A stretch of DNA of 64,000 bases from CALEMW01 sp964343835 (GTDB taxonomy: Bacteria > Krumholzibacteriota > Krumholzibacteriia > LZORAL124-64-63), in assembly GCA_964343835.1 (NCBI GenBank), contig CAYFKR010000006.1:124001-188000 (forward strand), written 5' to 3'. Both the position numbers and the translations under genes were made by a program. The notes below the pieces were generated by a model. The model did no database searches. It saw only the letters and a program-made list of their open reading frames with translations, and was not told where the DNA came from. Numbering within the stretch: the first letter of the stretch is position 1; each line of letters begins with the position of its first letter. Of the stretch, positions 50,903 through 59,193 are shown in pieces.

Positions 50903-51967
50903 ATGGAGACGCCACTCGCCCCCCTGCTCAGGGACATCCCCCCCGCGGACCTCGCGCCGCTGCTCTCCGCAATGGGGCAGCCCGCCTTCAGGGCCGACCA
51001 GCTCGCCCGCTGGCTCTACGACCAGGGCGTGGTCGAGTGGGAGCGCATGAGCAACATGCCGGCGACGCTGCGGGCCGCTCTGGCCGAAGGCCACGACCTG
51101 TCCGGCCTGGCCCTTGCCGAACGGCAGTGCTCCCAGGACGGCACCCGGAAGTTCCTGTTCACGCTGCGCGACGGCCAGACCGTCGAGAGCGTGATCATCC
51201 CCATGGAGCAGCACGCCACGTTCTGCGTGTCGAGCCAGGTGGGGTGCGCCATGGCCTGCTCGTTCTGCGCCACGGCCCGGGGCGGACTCGTGCGCCAGCT
51301 CACGCGGGGAGAGATCCTGGAGCAGGTCCTGCGGCTGGCGGCCGACCTCGAGGCCGATCCCGTGCCGGGTCTGGGCGGGCGGGCCTTCAACGTGGTCTTC
51401 ATGGGCATGGGCGAGCCGCTGGACAACGTGGAGGAGGTGGCCGGAGCCGTGGCGGCCATGACCGGCGAGCCCGGCATGGGCATGTCGCCGCGCCGCATCA
51501 CGGTCTCGACATCGGGACCCGCGGACGGCATGCGCGCCTTCCTCGACCTGGAGCTGAACGTGGGTCTCACCCTGTCGGTGAACACGTGCGACGCCGGCCT
51601 GCGCAAGAAGCTGATGCCGGTGCCGGGGCGCACGCCGCTGGCCGAGTCGCTGGTGCTGGCGGAAGAGCATGCCCTGAGGACCGGGCGGGCGGCCACCGTG
51701 GCCTACGTGCTGATCGACGGCGTCAACGACGACGTCCGGGAAGCCGAGGCCCTGGCGGACCTCGTGCACGACCGCCCCTTCAAGGTGAACCTGATCCCCA
51801 TGAACCGCATCGACGAGCGGTTCGGGCCGCCCGATCCCGCGACCATGCTCGCATTCCAGGAGCGGCTGGCGGGGCGGGGCGTGCGGGCGACGATCCGCAT
51901 CAGCGGCGGTGACGACATCGACGCCGCATGCGGTCAGCTGCGCAGGCGGGCGTCCGGGCGGGCGTGA
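50903..51967 (+). CDS. rlmN: Dual-specificity 23S rRNA/tRNA adenine C2-methyltransferase RlmN
   Basis: A radical-SAM enzyme methylating A2503 of 23S rRNA and A37 of some tRNAs. The 354-aa protein has the CxxxCxxC cluster (CAMACSFC), GMGEPLDN and the C-terminal catalytic Cys in GGDDIDAACGQL. The family segment that usually reads SLHA is SVNTCD here, a mild variant. ATG 50903 is preceded by GGAG at 5 nt; a longer opening from 50837 adds no conserved sequence. The identical GGAGACGCC leader stands before the acyl-CoA synthetase start at 53823. A strong hairpin follows the stop. Confidence 0.94.
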   Translation: METPLAPLLRDIPPADLAPLLSAMGQPAFRADQLARWLYDQGVVEWERMSNMPATLRAALAEGHDLSGLALAERQCSQDGTRKFLFTLRDGQTVESVIIPMEQHATFCVSSQVGCAMACSFCATARGGLVRQLTRGEILEQVLRLAADLEADPVPGLGGRAFNVVFMGMGEPLDNVEEVAGAVAAMTGEPGMGMSPRRITVSTSGPADGMRAFLDLELNVGLTLSVNTCDAGLRKKLMPVPGRTPLAESLVLAEEHALRTGRAATVAYVLIDGVNDDVREAEALADLVHDRPFKVNLIPMNRIDERFGPPDPATMLAFQERLAGRGVRATIRISGGDDIDAACGQLRRRASGRA

Positions 51968-51986
51968 CCATCCCTCGATAACGAGG

Positions 51987-52016
51987 AAGGCCGCCGCTCC
52001 GGGGAGCGGCGGCCTT
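51987..52016. terminator. Hairpin between convergent rlmN and Rrf2-family genes
   Basis: Perfect 14-bp stem AAGGCCGCCGCTCC (51987-52000) with GGAGCGGCGGCCTT (52003-52016). It lies 19 nt past the rlmN stop and 20 nt past that of the Rrf2-family gene, so it can serve both; U-runs are short on both sides. Confidence 0.75.
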
Positions 52017-52036
52017 CGTGATTCCGTCGGGGCCGG

Positions 52037-52435
52037 TCAGATCAGGTCGGCCAGCGTCGTGGACTCCAGGGCGTCGGTCAGCGCGGTCTGGGCCTTGGAC
52101 CACACCTTGCTCATCAGGCAGTCGGAGGCCCGATGGCAGGGATCCACGTTGCGCAGGCAGTGGTTCAGGGCGATCCCGCCCTCGCAGATGTCGACCACTT
52201 CGCGCAGGTTGATCTCCTTGGGGTCGCGCCCCAGGGAGAACCCGCCCTTCACGCCCCTGTGGGACTTCACGACGTTGTGCTGGGAGAGCATCTGGAAGAT
52301 CTTGGCCAGGAAGGCCTCCGACACCCCGCAAGCCTCGGCCAGGGTCTTCAGGCGGATGGGCGTGCCGTTGTCGCGCTCGGCCAGTTCCATGAGCCCGCGG
52401 ATGGCGTATTCGGTCTGTCGGGTGATCTGCAGCAT
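52037..52435 (-). CDS. Rrf2 family transcriptional regulator with possible Fe-S cluster
   Basis: A 132-aa winged-helix regulator: start LQITRQTEYAIRGLMELAER, recognition helix region VSEAFLAKIFQMLSQHNVVK and the typical KGGFSLGRDPKEINLREVVD. Four cysteines are present (84, 93, 100, 106); Cys93-x6-Cys100-x5-Cys106 resembles the cluster-binding loop of IscR/NsrR-type proteins, so it may sense iron, redox state or NO. ATG 52435 has AAGGA upstream and a promoter (52516-52544). No isc/suf genes are nearby, so its targets are unknown. Confidence 0.9.
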   Translation of the reverse strand: MLQITRQTEYAIRGLMELAERDNGTPIRLKTLAEACGVSEAFLAKIFQMLSQHNVVKSHRGVKGGFSLGRDPKEINLREVVDICEGGIALNHCLRNVDPCHRASDCLMSKVWSKAQTALTDALESTTLADLI

Positions 52436-52515
52436 GCTGGTCCTTCCTCGCCTCTGAACCGTGCTTTCGGGCCGACTCCCTCGTTTCGTCGGCCGGTCCG
52501 TCCCCCGTGTCCCTC

Positions 52516-52544
52516 ATGATGGAAAAGGGGAGTCAGAAAGTCAA
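52516..52544 (-). promoter_or_regulatory. Promoter of the Rrf2-family regulator gene
   Basis: TTGACT (52544-52539), 17 nt, CATCAT (52521-52516) on the minus strand, about 80 nt upstream of the start codon and just beyond the mutY stop. Confidence 0.5.
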
Positions 52545-52557
52545 ATCTATACTCGGC

Positions 52558-53676
52558 TCAGGGACTTCCCGTGACGAGGCCCTCCGCCCGCCGCGAAGGG
52601 GGCGACAGGGGGCCGCATGGTCCCACCTCCAGAGCCAGGGCCGAAAGTACGCGTTCCGGCGGAGTTTCCACGGTCCCCCGGCACACGTGGCAGGTCAGCC
52701 TGTAGCGGGTGATGGCGTGGCCGAATTCGCCCACGGATTCGGGTTCCGACACCCAGCGGCCTCCGGCCGAATTCCACCAGTCCCTCCAGAGCACGGCAGG
52801 ATTCCAGGTCGCCTCCGCCGATGTCCAACGGGTATGGGGGAAGGTCCGGTAGCCGCGGTAGAGGGTGTCATAGCGGTCGCGGACGTCGTCGTCTGCAGCG
52901 GGTGCCGCGCTCGTGAACCCCGGACCGGCGACGATGGGTCCGTTCGCTCCGTCGACGACCAGCAGGGACCACCGGGCCCGGACCGGTTTGACACGGGGGC
53001 GAGGTGGCGGGATGGCTCCCGGATCACCGGACTGGGCGGCACGGCAGGCATCGGCGAGCGGGCAGGCGTCGCAGCGGGGTGCGGACGGCGCGCAGGGCCC
53101 TGCACCCAGATCCATCAGGGCCTGGTTCCAGTCCCCGGGGCGGTCTGGCGACACAAGGTCCGCCGCCAGGGCGTCCAATTCCCTCCTGGGGAAGGCCTTC
53201 GCCTCTCCTGGCGAACCGCACGCCAGGCGCGTCAGTACGCGGACGACGTTGGTATCGACGGCGGGTACCGGGATCCCCAGGCCGATACTGGCCACCGCCC
53301 CCGCCGTGTAGGTTCCGATGCCCGGCAGGGCCAGCCAATCCTCCCGGGAGCGTGGGAGATCACCGCCCGACTCGACGATCGCCCGGGCGGCCGCGTGGAG
53401 TTGCCTGGCCCGTCGGTAGTAGCCCAGACCGGCCCATGCATCCAGGACCTGGGCCTCGTCGGCGGCAGCCAGGGCCGCCACGTCGGGGAAACGCTCCAGG
53501 AAGGCATGCCAACGGGGCGTCACCGTGGCGACGGTGGTCTGCTGGAGCATGATCTCCGAGATCCACGTGCCGTAGAGGGTGGGGGCGGTGCGCCAGGGCA
53601 GGTCGCGACGTCGGGAGTCGTACCAGTCCAGGAGAAGGCCGCGAAGGACCTCGTGTTCTGCGAGCAACGGATGCAT
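52558..53676 (-). CDS. mutY: Adenine DNA glycosylase MutY
   Basis: Removes adenine mispaired with 8-oxoguanine. The 372-aa protein has the catalytic Glu in SEIMLQQTTVATV, the helix-hairpin-helix ALPGIGTYTAGAVASI, catalytic Asp in VPAVDTNVVRVL and the [4Fe-4S] ligands C-x6-C-x2-C-x5-C (CAPSAPRCDACPLADAC). The C-terminal part (about 240-372) is a divergent NUDIX-like 8-oxoG recognition domain. I use ATG 53676; further upstream in-frame codons lie in the divergent promoter region and lack conservation. Confidence 0.94.
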   Translation of the reverse strand: MHPLLAEHEVLRGLLLDWYDSRRRDLPWRTAPTLYGTWISEIMLQQTTVATVTPRWHAFLERFPDVAALAAADEAQVLDAWAGLGYYRRARQLHAAARAIVESGGDLPRSREDWLALPGIGTYTAGAVASIGLGIPVPAVDTNVVRVLTRLACGSPGEAKAFPRRELDALAADLVSPDRPGDWNQALMDLGAGPCAPSAPRCDACPLADACRAAQSGDPGAIPPPRPRVKPVRARWSLLVVDGANGPIVAGPGFTSAAPAADDDVRDRYDTLYRGYRTFPHTRWTSAEATWNPAVLWRDWWNSAGGRWVSEPESVGEFGHAITRYRLTCHVCRGTVETPPERVLSALALEVGPCGPLSPPSRRAEGLVTGSP

Positions 53677-53717
53677 GGATGCCTTGGTTCTCCGGGGGCT
53701 GCGATGGGCGGCCGAAC

Positions 53718-53753
53718 TTGACACAGGCTGTCGTCGCTGGTAGTGAATGTCAA
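53718..53753. promoter_or_regulatory. Facing TTGACA boxes between mutY and the acyl-CoA synthetase gene
   Basis: TTGACA on the plus strand (53718-53723) faces TTGACA on the minus strand (53753-53748), with 24 bp between. Either could serve the divergent gene on its side, but neither has a good -10 at 16-18 nt. The symmetric pair could also be an operator. Confidence 0.3.
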
Positions 53754-53822
53754 CGGCGAACCATGCCTCGGACGAGGCTCCCCGCTTGCCGCCGAGACGC
53801 ATCCCGATCCATTGGAGACGCC

Positions 53823-55613
53823 ATGTCCATCACGACCATTCCCCAGTTGTTCTTCGAGGCCGTCACCAGCCGTCCCCGTCCGGACATGTTCAGCCGGAAG
53901 AACGCAGGCGGCGTCTACGAGGACCTCTCCTCGGAGGAGATCCAGCGCCGGGTGCGGGCCCTCCGCCTCGGGCTCGAGTCCCTGGGCGTGAAGAGCGGCG
54001 ACCGCGTGGCGATCCTGGCGGAGAACAGGCTGGAGTGGGCGCTGGCGGATCTGGCCGTCCTCTCCCTGGGTGCGGCCGACGTGCCCATCTACCCCACCCT
54101 GCTGCCGGACACCATCGACTACATCCTGAGGGACTGCGAGCCCGTCGCCATCTTCGTGTCGAACCGGGAGCAGGCCGACAAGATCGCCTCGATCCGGGAC
54201 GGCCTGCCCTTCCTGAACGACGTGATCTCCTTCGACAAGGTGGATGTGCCGGACGTGATGAGCTTCGAGAAGCTCGTCCAGATCGGTTCCAATATCCTGG
54301 AGAAGACGCCCCAGAGCGCGGCGGACGACGTGGGCCCCGCCGAGGCCGACGATCTGTGCACGATCATCTACACGAGCGGCACCACCGGTGACCCCAAGGG
54401 CGTGATGCTGAGCCACGGCAACATCGTGTCGAACGTCTTGCAGGCCCTCGAACTGGTCCATGTGAGCCCGGACGACAAGGGCCTGTCGTTCCTGCCCCTC
54501 TCCCACATCTTCGAGCGCATGGCCGGCTACTACCTGATGATGTACTCCGGCTGCGGCATCGCCTACGCCGAGAGCGTGGAGACGGTGGCCGCGGACATGG
54601 GACAGGTGCAGCCGACGGTGATGGTCAGCGTGCCTCGACTCTACGAGAAGATCTTCGACCGCGTGAACACCGCCGCCATGTCGGGCGGGCCGATCAAGCG
54701 GATGTTCTTCGGGTGGGCCCGGCGCGTGGGACGCGACATCTGCCGCCTGGAGCAGGCCGGCGACCCCGTGTCCGGATGGCTGCGGTTCCAGCAGGGCATC
54801 GTGGACAAGCTGGTGTTCAGCAAGCTGAGGGCGCGCACCGGCGGCAGGCTGCGGTTCTTCGTGTCGGGCGGCGCACCGCTGGCCGTGCACATCAACGAGT
54901 TCTTCTATGCCGCGGGGCTGAAGGTGCTGGAAGGCTACGGCCTGACCGAGACGTCGCCCGTGGTGTCGGTGAACACGTTCGAGCGGAACCGGATCGGGAG
55001 CATCGGCCCGGTCATGCCCAACACCGAGGTGGTCATCGCCGACGACGGCGAGATCCTGGTGCGGGGGCCGGGCGTGATGAAGGGCTACTGGAACAAGCCG
55101 GAGCAGACGGCCGAGGCCATCGACGCCGACGGCTGGTTCCACACCGGCGACATCGGCCGCTTCGACGACGACGGCTACCTGTACATCACCGACCGCAAGA
55201 AGGACCTGATCGTGACCGCCGGCGGCAAGAACATCGCGCCGCAGCCCATCGAGAACGCCCTGAAGAAGAACAAGTTCATCGGCCAGGTGGTGGTGATCGG
55301 CGACAAGCGGCCGTACATGATCTGCCTGATCGTGCCCAACTTCGAACACCTGGAGGAGTGGGCGACCGAACACGGACTGACGTGGAACAGCCACGCCGAG
55401 CTGATCGCCCTGAGCGAGGTCCAGGACAAGTACCAGCGCGGCATGGACAGGGCCAACGCCAAGCAGCCCAGCTACAGCACCATCAAGAAGTTCGCGCTGA
55501 TCGAGAACGAGTTCACCCTCGAGCGGGGCGAGCTCACCCCGACCCTCAAGGTGAAACGCCGCGTGATCCAGCAGGAGTACGCCGACCTGATCGACGGGCT
55601 CTATGAAGGTTGA
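53823..55613 (+). CDS. Long-chain fatty acid--CoA ligase (AMP-forming)
   Basis: Activates long-chain fatty acids with ATP and CoA. The 596-aa protein carries the AMP-binding motif IIYTSGTTGDPKGVMLSH, the A5 motif LEGYGLTETSPVVSVNT, the A8 hinge RFDDDGYLYITDRKKDLIVT and the late lysine region ELTPTLKVKRRV, all typical of the bacterial FAA1/FadD15-like group. ATG 53823 is preceded by GGAG at 5 nt. The stop overlaps the start of the CDF transporter gene by 11 nt. Confidence 0.93.
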   Translation: MSITTIPQLFFEAVTSRPRPDMFSRKNAGGVYEDLSSEEIQRRVRALRLGLESLGVKSGDRVAILAENRLEWALADLAVLSLGAADVPIYPTLLPDTIDYILRDCEPVAIFVSNREQADKIASIRDGLPFLNDVISFDKVDVPDVMSFEKLVQIGSNILEKTPQSAADDVGPAEADDLCTIIYTSGTTGDPKGVMLSHGNIVSNVLQALELVHVSPDDKGLSFLPLSHIFERMAGYYLMMYSGCGIAYAESVETVAADMGQVQPTVMVSVPRLYEKIFDRVNTAAMSGGPIKRMFFGWARRVGRDICRLEQAGDPVSGWLRFQQGIVDKLVFSKLRARTGGRLRFFVSGGAPLAVHINEFFYAAGLKVLEGYGLTETSPVVSVNTFERNRIGSIGPVMPNTEVVIADDGEILVRGPGVMKGYWNKPEQTAEAIDADGWFHTGDIGRFDDDGYLYITDRKKDLIVTAGGKNIAPQPIENALKKNKFIGQVVVIGDKRPYMICLIVPNFEHLEEWATEHGLTWNSHAELIALSEVQDKYQRGMDRANAKQPSYSTIKKFALIENEFTLERGELTPTLKVKRRVIQQEYADLIDGLYEG

Positions 55614-56529
55614 GCCCGGCACCTTCGAGCCGCACCGCCGCGGCCCGTACCTGCTGCGCCCGATGGTCTGCACGGCCGTCGGGCTCATCGGCAACGTCGC
55701 GCTGACGGTGGCGAAGCTGGTGGTGGGTACGCTGGCCGGGTCGGCCTCGCTCATCGCCGACGGGTTCCATTCGTTCAGCGACCTCGCCGGCGACGTGGGC
55801 GTGCTGGTGGCCCTCAAGGCCAGCTCTCGCCCGCCGGACAGCAATCATCCCTACGGCCATCACCATTTCGAGACCCTCGGCGCCCTGGGCGCCTCCCTCC
55901 TGTTGCTGGCGACTGGCGTGCTGCTGGGGCGCGAGGCGGTCATGGACATCGTCCACGGCAACCATGCCCACCCGGAGACGGCGGCGCTGATCGCGGCCCT
56001 GGCATCGGTGGTGGTGAAGGAGGCCATGGCCCGCTATACCTACGCCGCGGGTCGGTTGCACAACTCCCCCGCCCTGAGGGCGAACGCCGCCCACCACCGG
56101 TCCGACGTGCTGTCTTCGGTGGCCGCCGCGGTGGGCATCGGCGGCAGCATGGCCGGGTTCCCCGTCCTGGACAGCATCGCGGCCCTGCTCATCTCGGGGT
56201 TGATCGTGTGGATGGGCCTGGAGCTGCTCAGGGACAACGCCATGAGCCTGCTGGACACCACCCCGGACCGCGAGATCCTGGACCGGATCACCGATGCGGT
56301 CATGGAGGTGGACGGGGTCTGCGAAGTGTCGTCGTTGCGGGTCAGGCCCCACGGGTCGGTCTACCTGGCCGATCTGGCGGTGACCGTCCGGCCCGACCTG
56401 ACGGTCCGCGAAGGCCACGACCTGGCCCACGAGGTCGAGAAGTCGATCCGCCGAGCCGTGCCCGACGTGGTGGACGCCGTGGTGCACGTGGAGCCCCAGG
56501 AGGAGCCCTGCGCCCGTTGCGGGCTCTGA
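55603..56529 (+). CDS. Cation diffusion facilitator (CDF) family efflux protein
   Basis: A 308-aa divalent-cation/proton antiporter of the inner membrane. Six hydrophobic segments carry the metal sites: SLIADGFHSFSDLAGD in TM2 and NAAHHRSDVLSS in TM5; the C-terminal cytoplasmic domain is VCEVSSLRVRPHGSVYLADL onward, ending in a Cys pair (CARC) that might bind metal. The HxxxD/HxxSD pattern suits Zn2+, Fe2+ or Mn2+; specificity cannot be told. Its first codons overlap the acyl-CoA synthetase stop, so the two are co-translated. It ends one base from the convergent M28 gene. Confidence 0.92.
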   Translation: MKVEPGTFEPHRRGPYLLRPMVCTAVGLIGNVALTVAKLVVGTLAGSASLIADGFHSFSDLAGDVGVLVALKASSRPPDSNHPYGHHHFETLGALGASLLLLATGVLLGREAVMDIVHGNHAHPETAALIAALASVVVKEAMARYTYAAGRLHNSPALRANAAHHRSDVLSSVAAAVGIGGSMAGFPVLDSIAALLISGLIVWMGLELLRDNAMSLLDTTPDREILDRITDAVMEVDGVCEVSSLRVRPHGSVYLADLAVTVRPDLTVREGHDLAHEVEKSIRRAVPDVVDAVVHVEPQEEPCARCGL

Positions 56530-57762
56530 TCAGCGCGGCCGCGGCCTCAGGACCACCGGCGCCTCCCGCCTCTCTCCGTCCCTGATGTAGATCACCTTGA
56601 CCATGTCACCCTCCCTGCGGGTCTGCAGGGCCACCGTCAGGTCCTGGAGACTGGTCAGGACGTCGTCGTCGAAGCCGACGATGACGTCGCCCTTCACCAG
56701 GCCCGCCTCCTCGGCCGGACTGCCGGGCATGACGCCTGCGAGCTTCACACCCTCGACAGCATCCACGAAGTCGGGAATCGACCCCAGCCAGGGACGCTTC
56801 GGCCTTTCACCGGCGGCGGCAGGCCTGTCGGGAAGGTCGGCCACGGCCCGGTAGACCATGGGCTCGGCGCGGGAGGCGACGGCGGAGGCCAAGGCGGTGG
56901 CGAAGGACGTGACGCGGGCCAACCCCTCCGCCTCGATCAGGTCGGGCGTATCGTCGACGGAGTGGTACTGGGGGTGGGCCCCGGTGAAGAGGAACAGGAC
57001 GGGGATCCCGGCAGTGTTGAAGGCCACGTGGTCGCTGGCGTCCCAGCCGCCCTCGCTCATCTCCAGGTCGAGTCCGAAGTCCGCGTTCACGGCGGTCACC
57101 AGATCGCGGAGCCCCTCGGCGGATCCCACGCCGCCGACGTAGAGGCGGTCCTCGCGCAGTCGGCCCACCGAATCGAGATTGAGCATGAGGTCCACGGCGT
57201 CGAGGGCGAAGATGGGATGCTCCACCACATGGCGGCTTCCCAGCAGACCGATCTCCTCACCGGCGAAGGCCAAGACCACGACCGTGCGTCGATCCCCCTC
57301 CAGCGAGCCGAGAAGCCGGGCCGCTTCGCACAGGGCGGCCACGCCGGAGGCGTTGTCCTCCGCCCCCGCGTAGTGGCCCGTCACCTCTCCGGCGTCGTCG
57401 CGTCGCAGGCCGAGGTGGTCGTAGTGGGCGCCGATCACCACGATGCGGTCCGCAAGGTCGCCCGCCCCCGGCAGGATGCCCGCCACGTTCCGGCCGACGA
57501 GACCCTCGAACCCTTCCCCCTGCAGGTCGAAGTCCTGGAAACGGCCGGCGGCGGGAACCTCCAGACCGGCAGCGTCGAACCATGCGGCCACCGAGTCGGC
57601 CGCCGCCAGGGCGGCGTCGGTCCCGTTGCCGCGACCCTCCATGGCGGGCGAGGCGAGGACGCCGATCCGCTGCAGCATCAGATCCGCGTCGGGACCGTTC
57701 GCGGACGACACCGAGGTCAGGACGAGGGCGATGATCACGGAGACGGTCGGTCGGCGGAGCAT
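56530..57762 (-). CDS. M28 family zinc aminopeptidase with C-terminal PDZ domain
   Basis: About 410 aa, exported (signal PTVSVIIALVLTSVSSANG). The M28 zinc ligands and catalytic residues are all visible: GAHYDHLGL, AEDNASGV, FAGEEIGLLGS, LNLDSVG and QYHSVDD. A PDZ domain follows (AGVMPGSPAEEAGLVKGDVI) to the end. Such proteins act as periplasmic or secreted aminopeptidases. Start ATG 57762 has AGGAGG 4 nt upstream; the much longer in-frame opening is antisense to the CCA gene. Convergent with the CDF gene, divergent from the CCA-family gene. Confidence 0.93.
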   Translation of the reverse strand: MLRRPTVSVIIALVLTSVSSANGPDADLMLQRIGVLASPAMEGRGNGTDAALAAADSVAAWFDAAGLEVPAAGRFQDFDLQGEGFEGLVGRNVAGILPGAGDLADRIVVIGAHYDHLGLRRDDAGEVTGHYAGAEDNASGVAALCEAARLLGSLEGDRRTVVVLAFAGEEIGLLGSRHVVEHPIFALDAVDLMLNLDSVGRLREDRLYVGGVGSAEGLRDLVTAVNADFGLDLEMSEGGWDASDHVAFNTAGIPVLFLFTGAHPQYHSVDDTPDLIEAEGLARVTSFATALASAVASRAEPMVYRAVADLPDRPAAAGERPKRPWLGSIPDFVDAVEGVKLAGVMPGSPAEEAGLVKGDVIVGFDDDVLTSLQDLTVALQTRREGDMVKVIYIRDGERREAPVVLRPRPR

Positions 57763-57849
57763 GGGGCCTCCTGTGGCGGTCGGTGCCGGGCTGTGGGATA
57801 CTGGCAACGCAGTGTACTCCCGATCCGTTCCCGAGACAACGAGGCGACC

Positions 57850-59193
57850 GTGGAGCAGAAGCCCTGGATCACTCCCCTGCCCGAGACCGCCGGCCCGGCC
57901 CTGGACATCGTGGCCCGCCTGCGCGACACGGGCCGTCGGGCCTATCTGGTGGGCGGCGCCGTCCGGGACCTGGTGCTGGGGATCGAACCGGGAGACTGGG
58001 ACGTGGCCACCGACGCCCGCCCCGACGAGCTGACCGACCTGTTCCCCGACGCCAGGACGGTGGGCGCCGCGTTCGGCGTGGTCGTCGTGCCGACCGCCGA
58101 CGGCCATGTGGAAGTCGCCACGTTCCGGGAGGACGGCCTGTACATGGACGGCCGGCGCCCGGCCGACGTGACCTACGCCGACGATCCGGCCCGGGACGCC
58201 GCTCGCCGCGACTTCACCGTGAACGCCCTCTATCTCGACCCGATCGACGGCATGCTGCTGGATCCCGTCGGCGGTCTGGTCGACGCTCGCACCCGGACGC
58301 TGAAGGCGGTGGGCGATCCCGAGCGCCGCTTCCGCGAGGACGGGCTCCGCCTGCTGCGTGCGGCGCGGTTCTCGGCCCGGCTGGGCCTGACGATCGAGGC
58401 GAATACCCTCTCGGCGATGGAGCGCTCCGGCGACATGATCGACCTGCTGGCCCCGGAGAGGATCGGGACCGAACTGGCGACCACCATGACCGCGCCCCGG
58501 GCATCGGCAGCCCTTTCCATCCTCAGGGAGACGGGGCTCCTGCGACGTTTCCTGCCCGAAGTCGACGACCTGCACGGCGTGGAGCAGCCCCCCGACCATC
58601 ACCCCGAGGGCTGCGTGTGGACCCACACCATGCTCATGCTCGACGCACTCGAGGAACCACCCCTCGAGCTGGCCCTCGCGGTACTGCTGCACGACGTCGG
58701 CAAGCCGCGGTGCGCCACGACCGAGGGGGGCAGGATCCGCTTCCACGGTCACGCCCGGATCGGGGCCGTGATGACCGATACCCTGCTGTCGCGCCTGCGC
58801 TTCTCCAACCGCGTGGTCCGCTCGGTGGCCAGTCTGGTGGATCGCCACATGGGATTCCTGGACGTGCGCCGAATGAAGGACTCGACCCTCAAGCGGTTCC
58901 TCTCCGGCCCGGATTTCGACCTTCTGCTGGAACTGCACAGGCTCGACCGGATCTCGTCCCGGGGAGACCTCTCGGCCTGGGAGTTCTGCCGGGACGCCCT
59001 GGCGGCCATGAGCGAGGAGGACCTCCGTCCGGCTCCCCTGCTGACGGGACGCGACCTGATGAGGATGGGCTATCCCCGCGGCCCCCTGGTGGGCGTGATC
59101 CTGGAAGAGGTGGAGACGGCGCAGCTGGACGGCGAGATCGCCTCGCGGGACGAGGCGGAGGCGTGGGTCAGGGAGAGGCATCCCCGCGACTGA
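57850..59193 (+). CDS. CCA-adding enzyme / poly(A) polymerase family protein with HD domain
   Basis: A 447-aa class II nucleotidyltransferase for tRNA 3' ends. Motifs: YLVGGAVRDLVLG, GDWDVATDA (metal-binding aspartates), DAARRDFTVNALYLD, and RFREDGLRLLRAARFSARLG. The C-terminal half has an HD domain (VWTHTMLMLDAL; VLLHDVGKPRC). CCA addition is the likelier function, but poly(A) polymerase cannot be excluded. The start is GTG 57850 with GAGG 5 nt upstream; the longer opening runs antisense through M28. Its last 26 nt overlap the convergent gamma-glutamyltransferase gene. Confidence 0.92.
   Translation: MEQKPWITPLPETAGPALDIVARLRDTGRRAYLVGGAVRDLVLGIEPGDWDVATDARPDELTDLFPDARTVGAAFGVVVVPTADGHVEVATFREDGLYMDGRRPADVTYADDPARDAARRDFTVNALYLDPIDGMLLDPVGGLVDARTRTLKAVGDPERRFREDGLRLLRAARFSARLGLTIEANTLSAMERSGDMIDLLAPERIGTELATTMTAPRASAALSILRETGLLRRFLPEVDDLHGVEQPPDHHPEGCVWTHTMLMLDALEEPPLELALAVLLHDVGKPRCATTEGGRIRFHGHARIGAVMTDTLLSRLRFSNRVVRSVASLVDRHMGFLDVRRMKDSTLKRFLSGPDFDLLLELHRLDRISSRGDLSAWEFCRDALAAMSEEDLRPAPLLTGRDLMRMGYPRGPLVGVILEEVETAQLDGEIASRDEAEAWVRERHPRD

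Noticed and set aside
59168..59193. 26-nt overlap of the convergent CCA-family and gamma-glutamyltransferase genes as a sign of frameshift
   Set aside because: Both reading frames end normally at family-typical lengths; simple tail-to-tail overlap.
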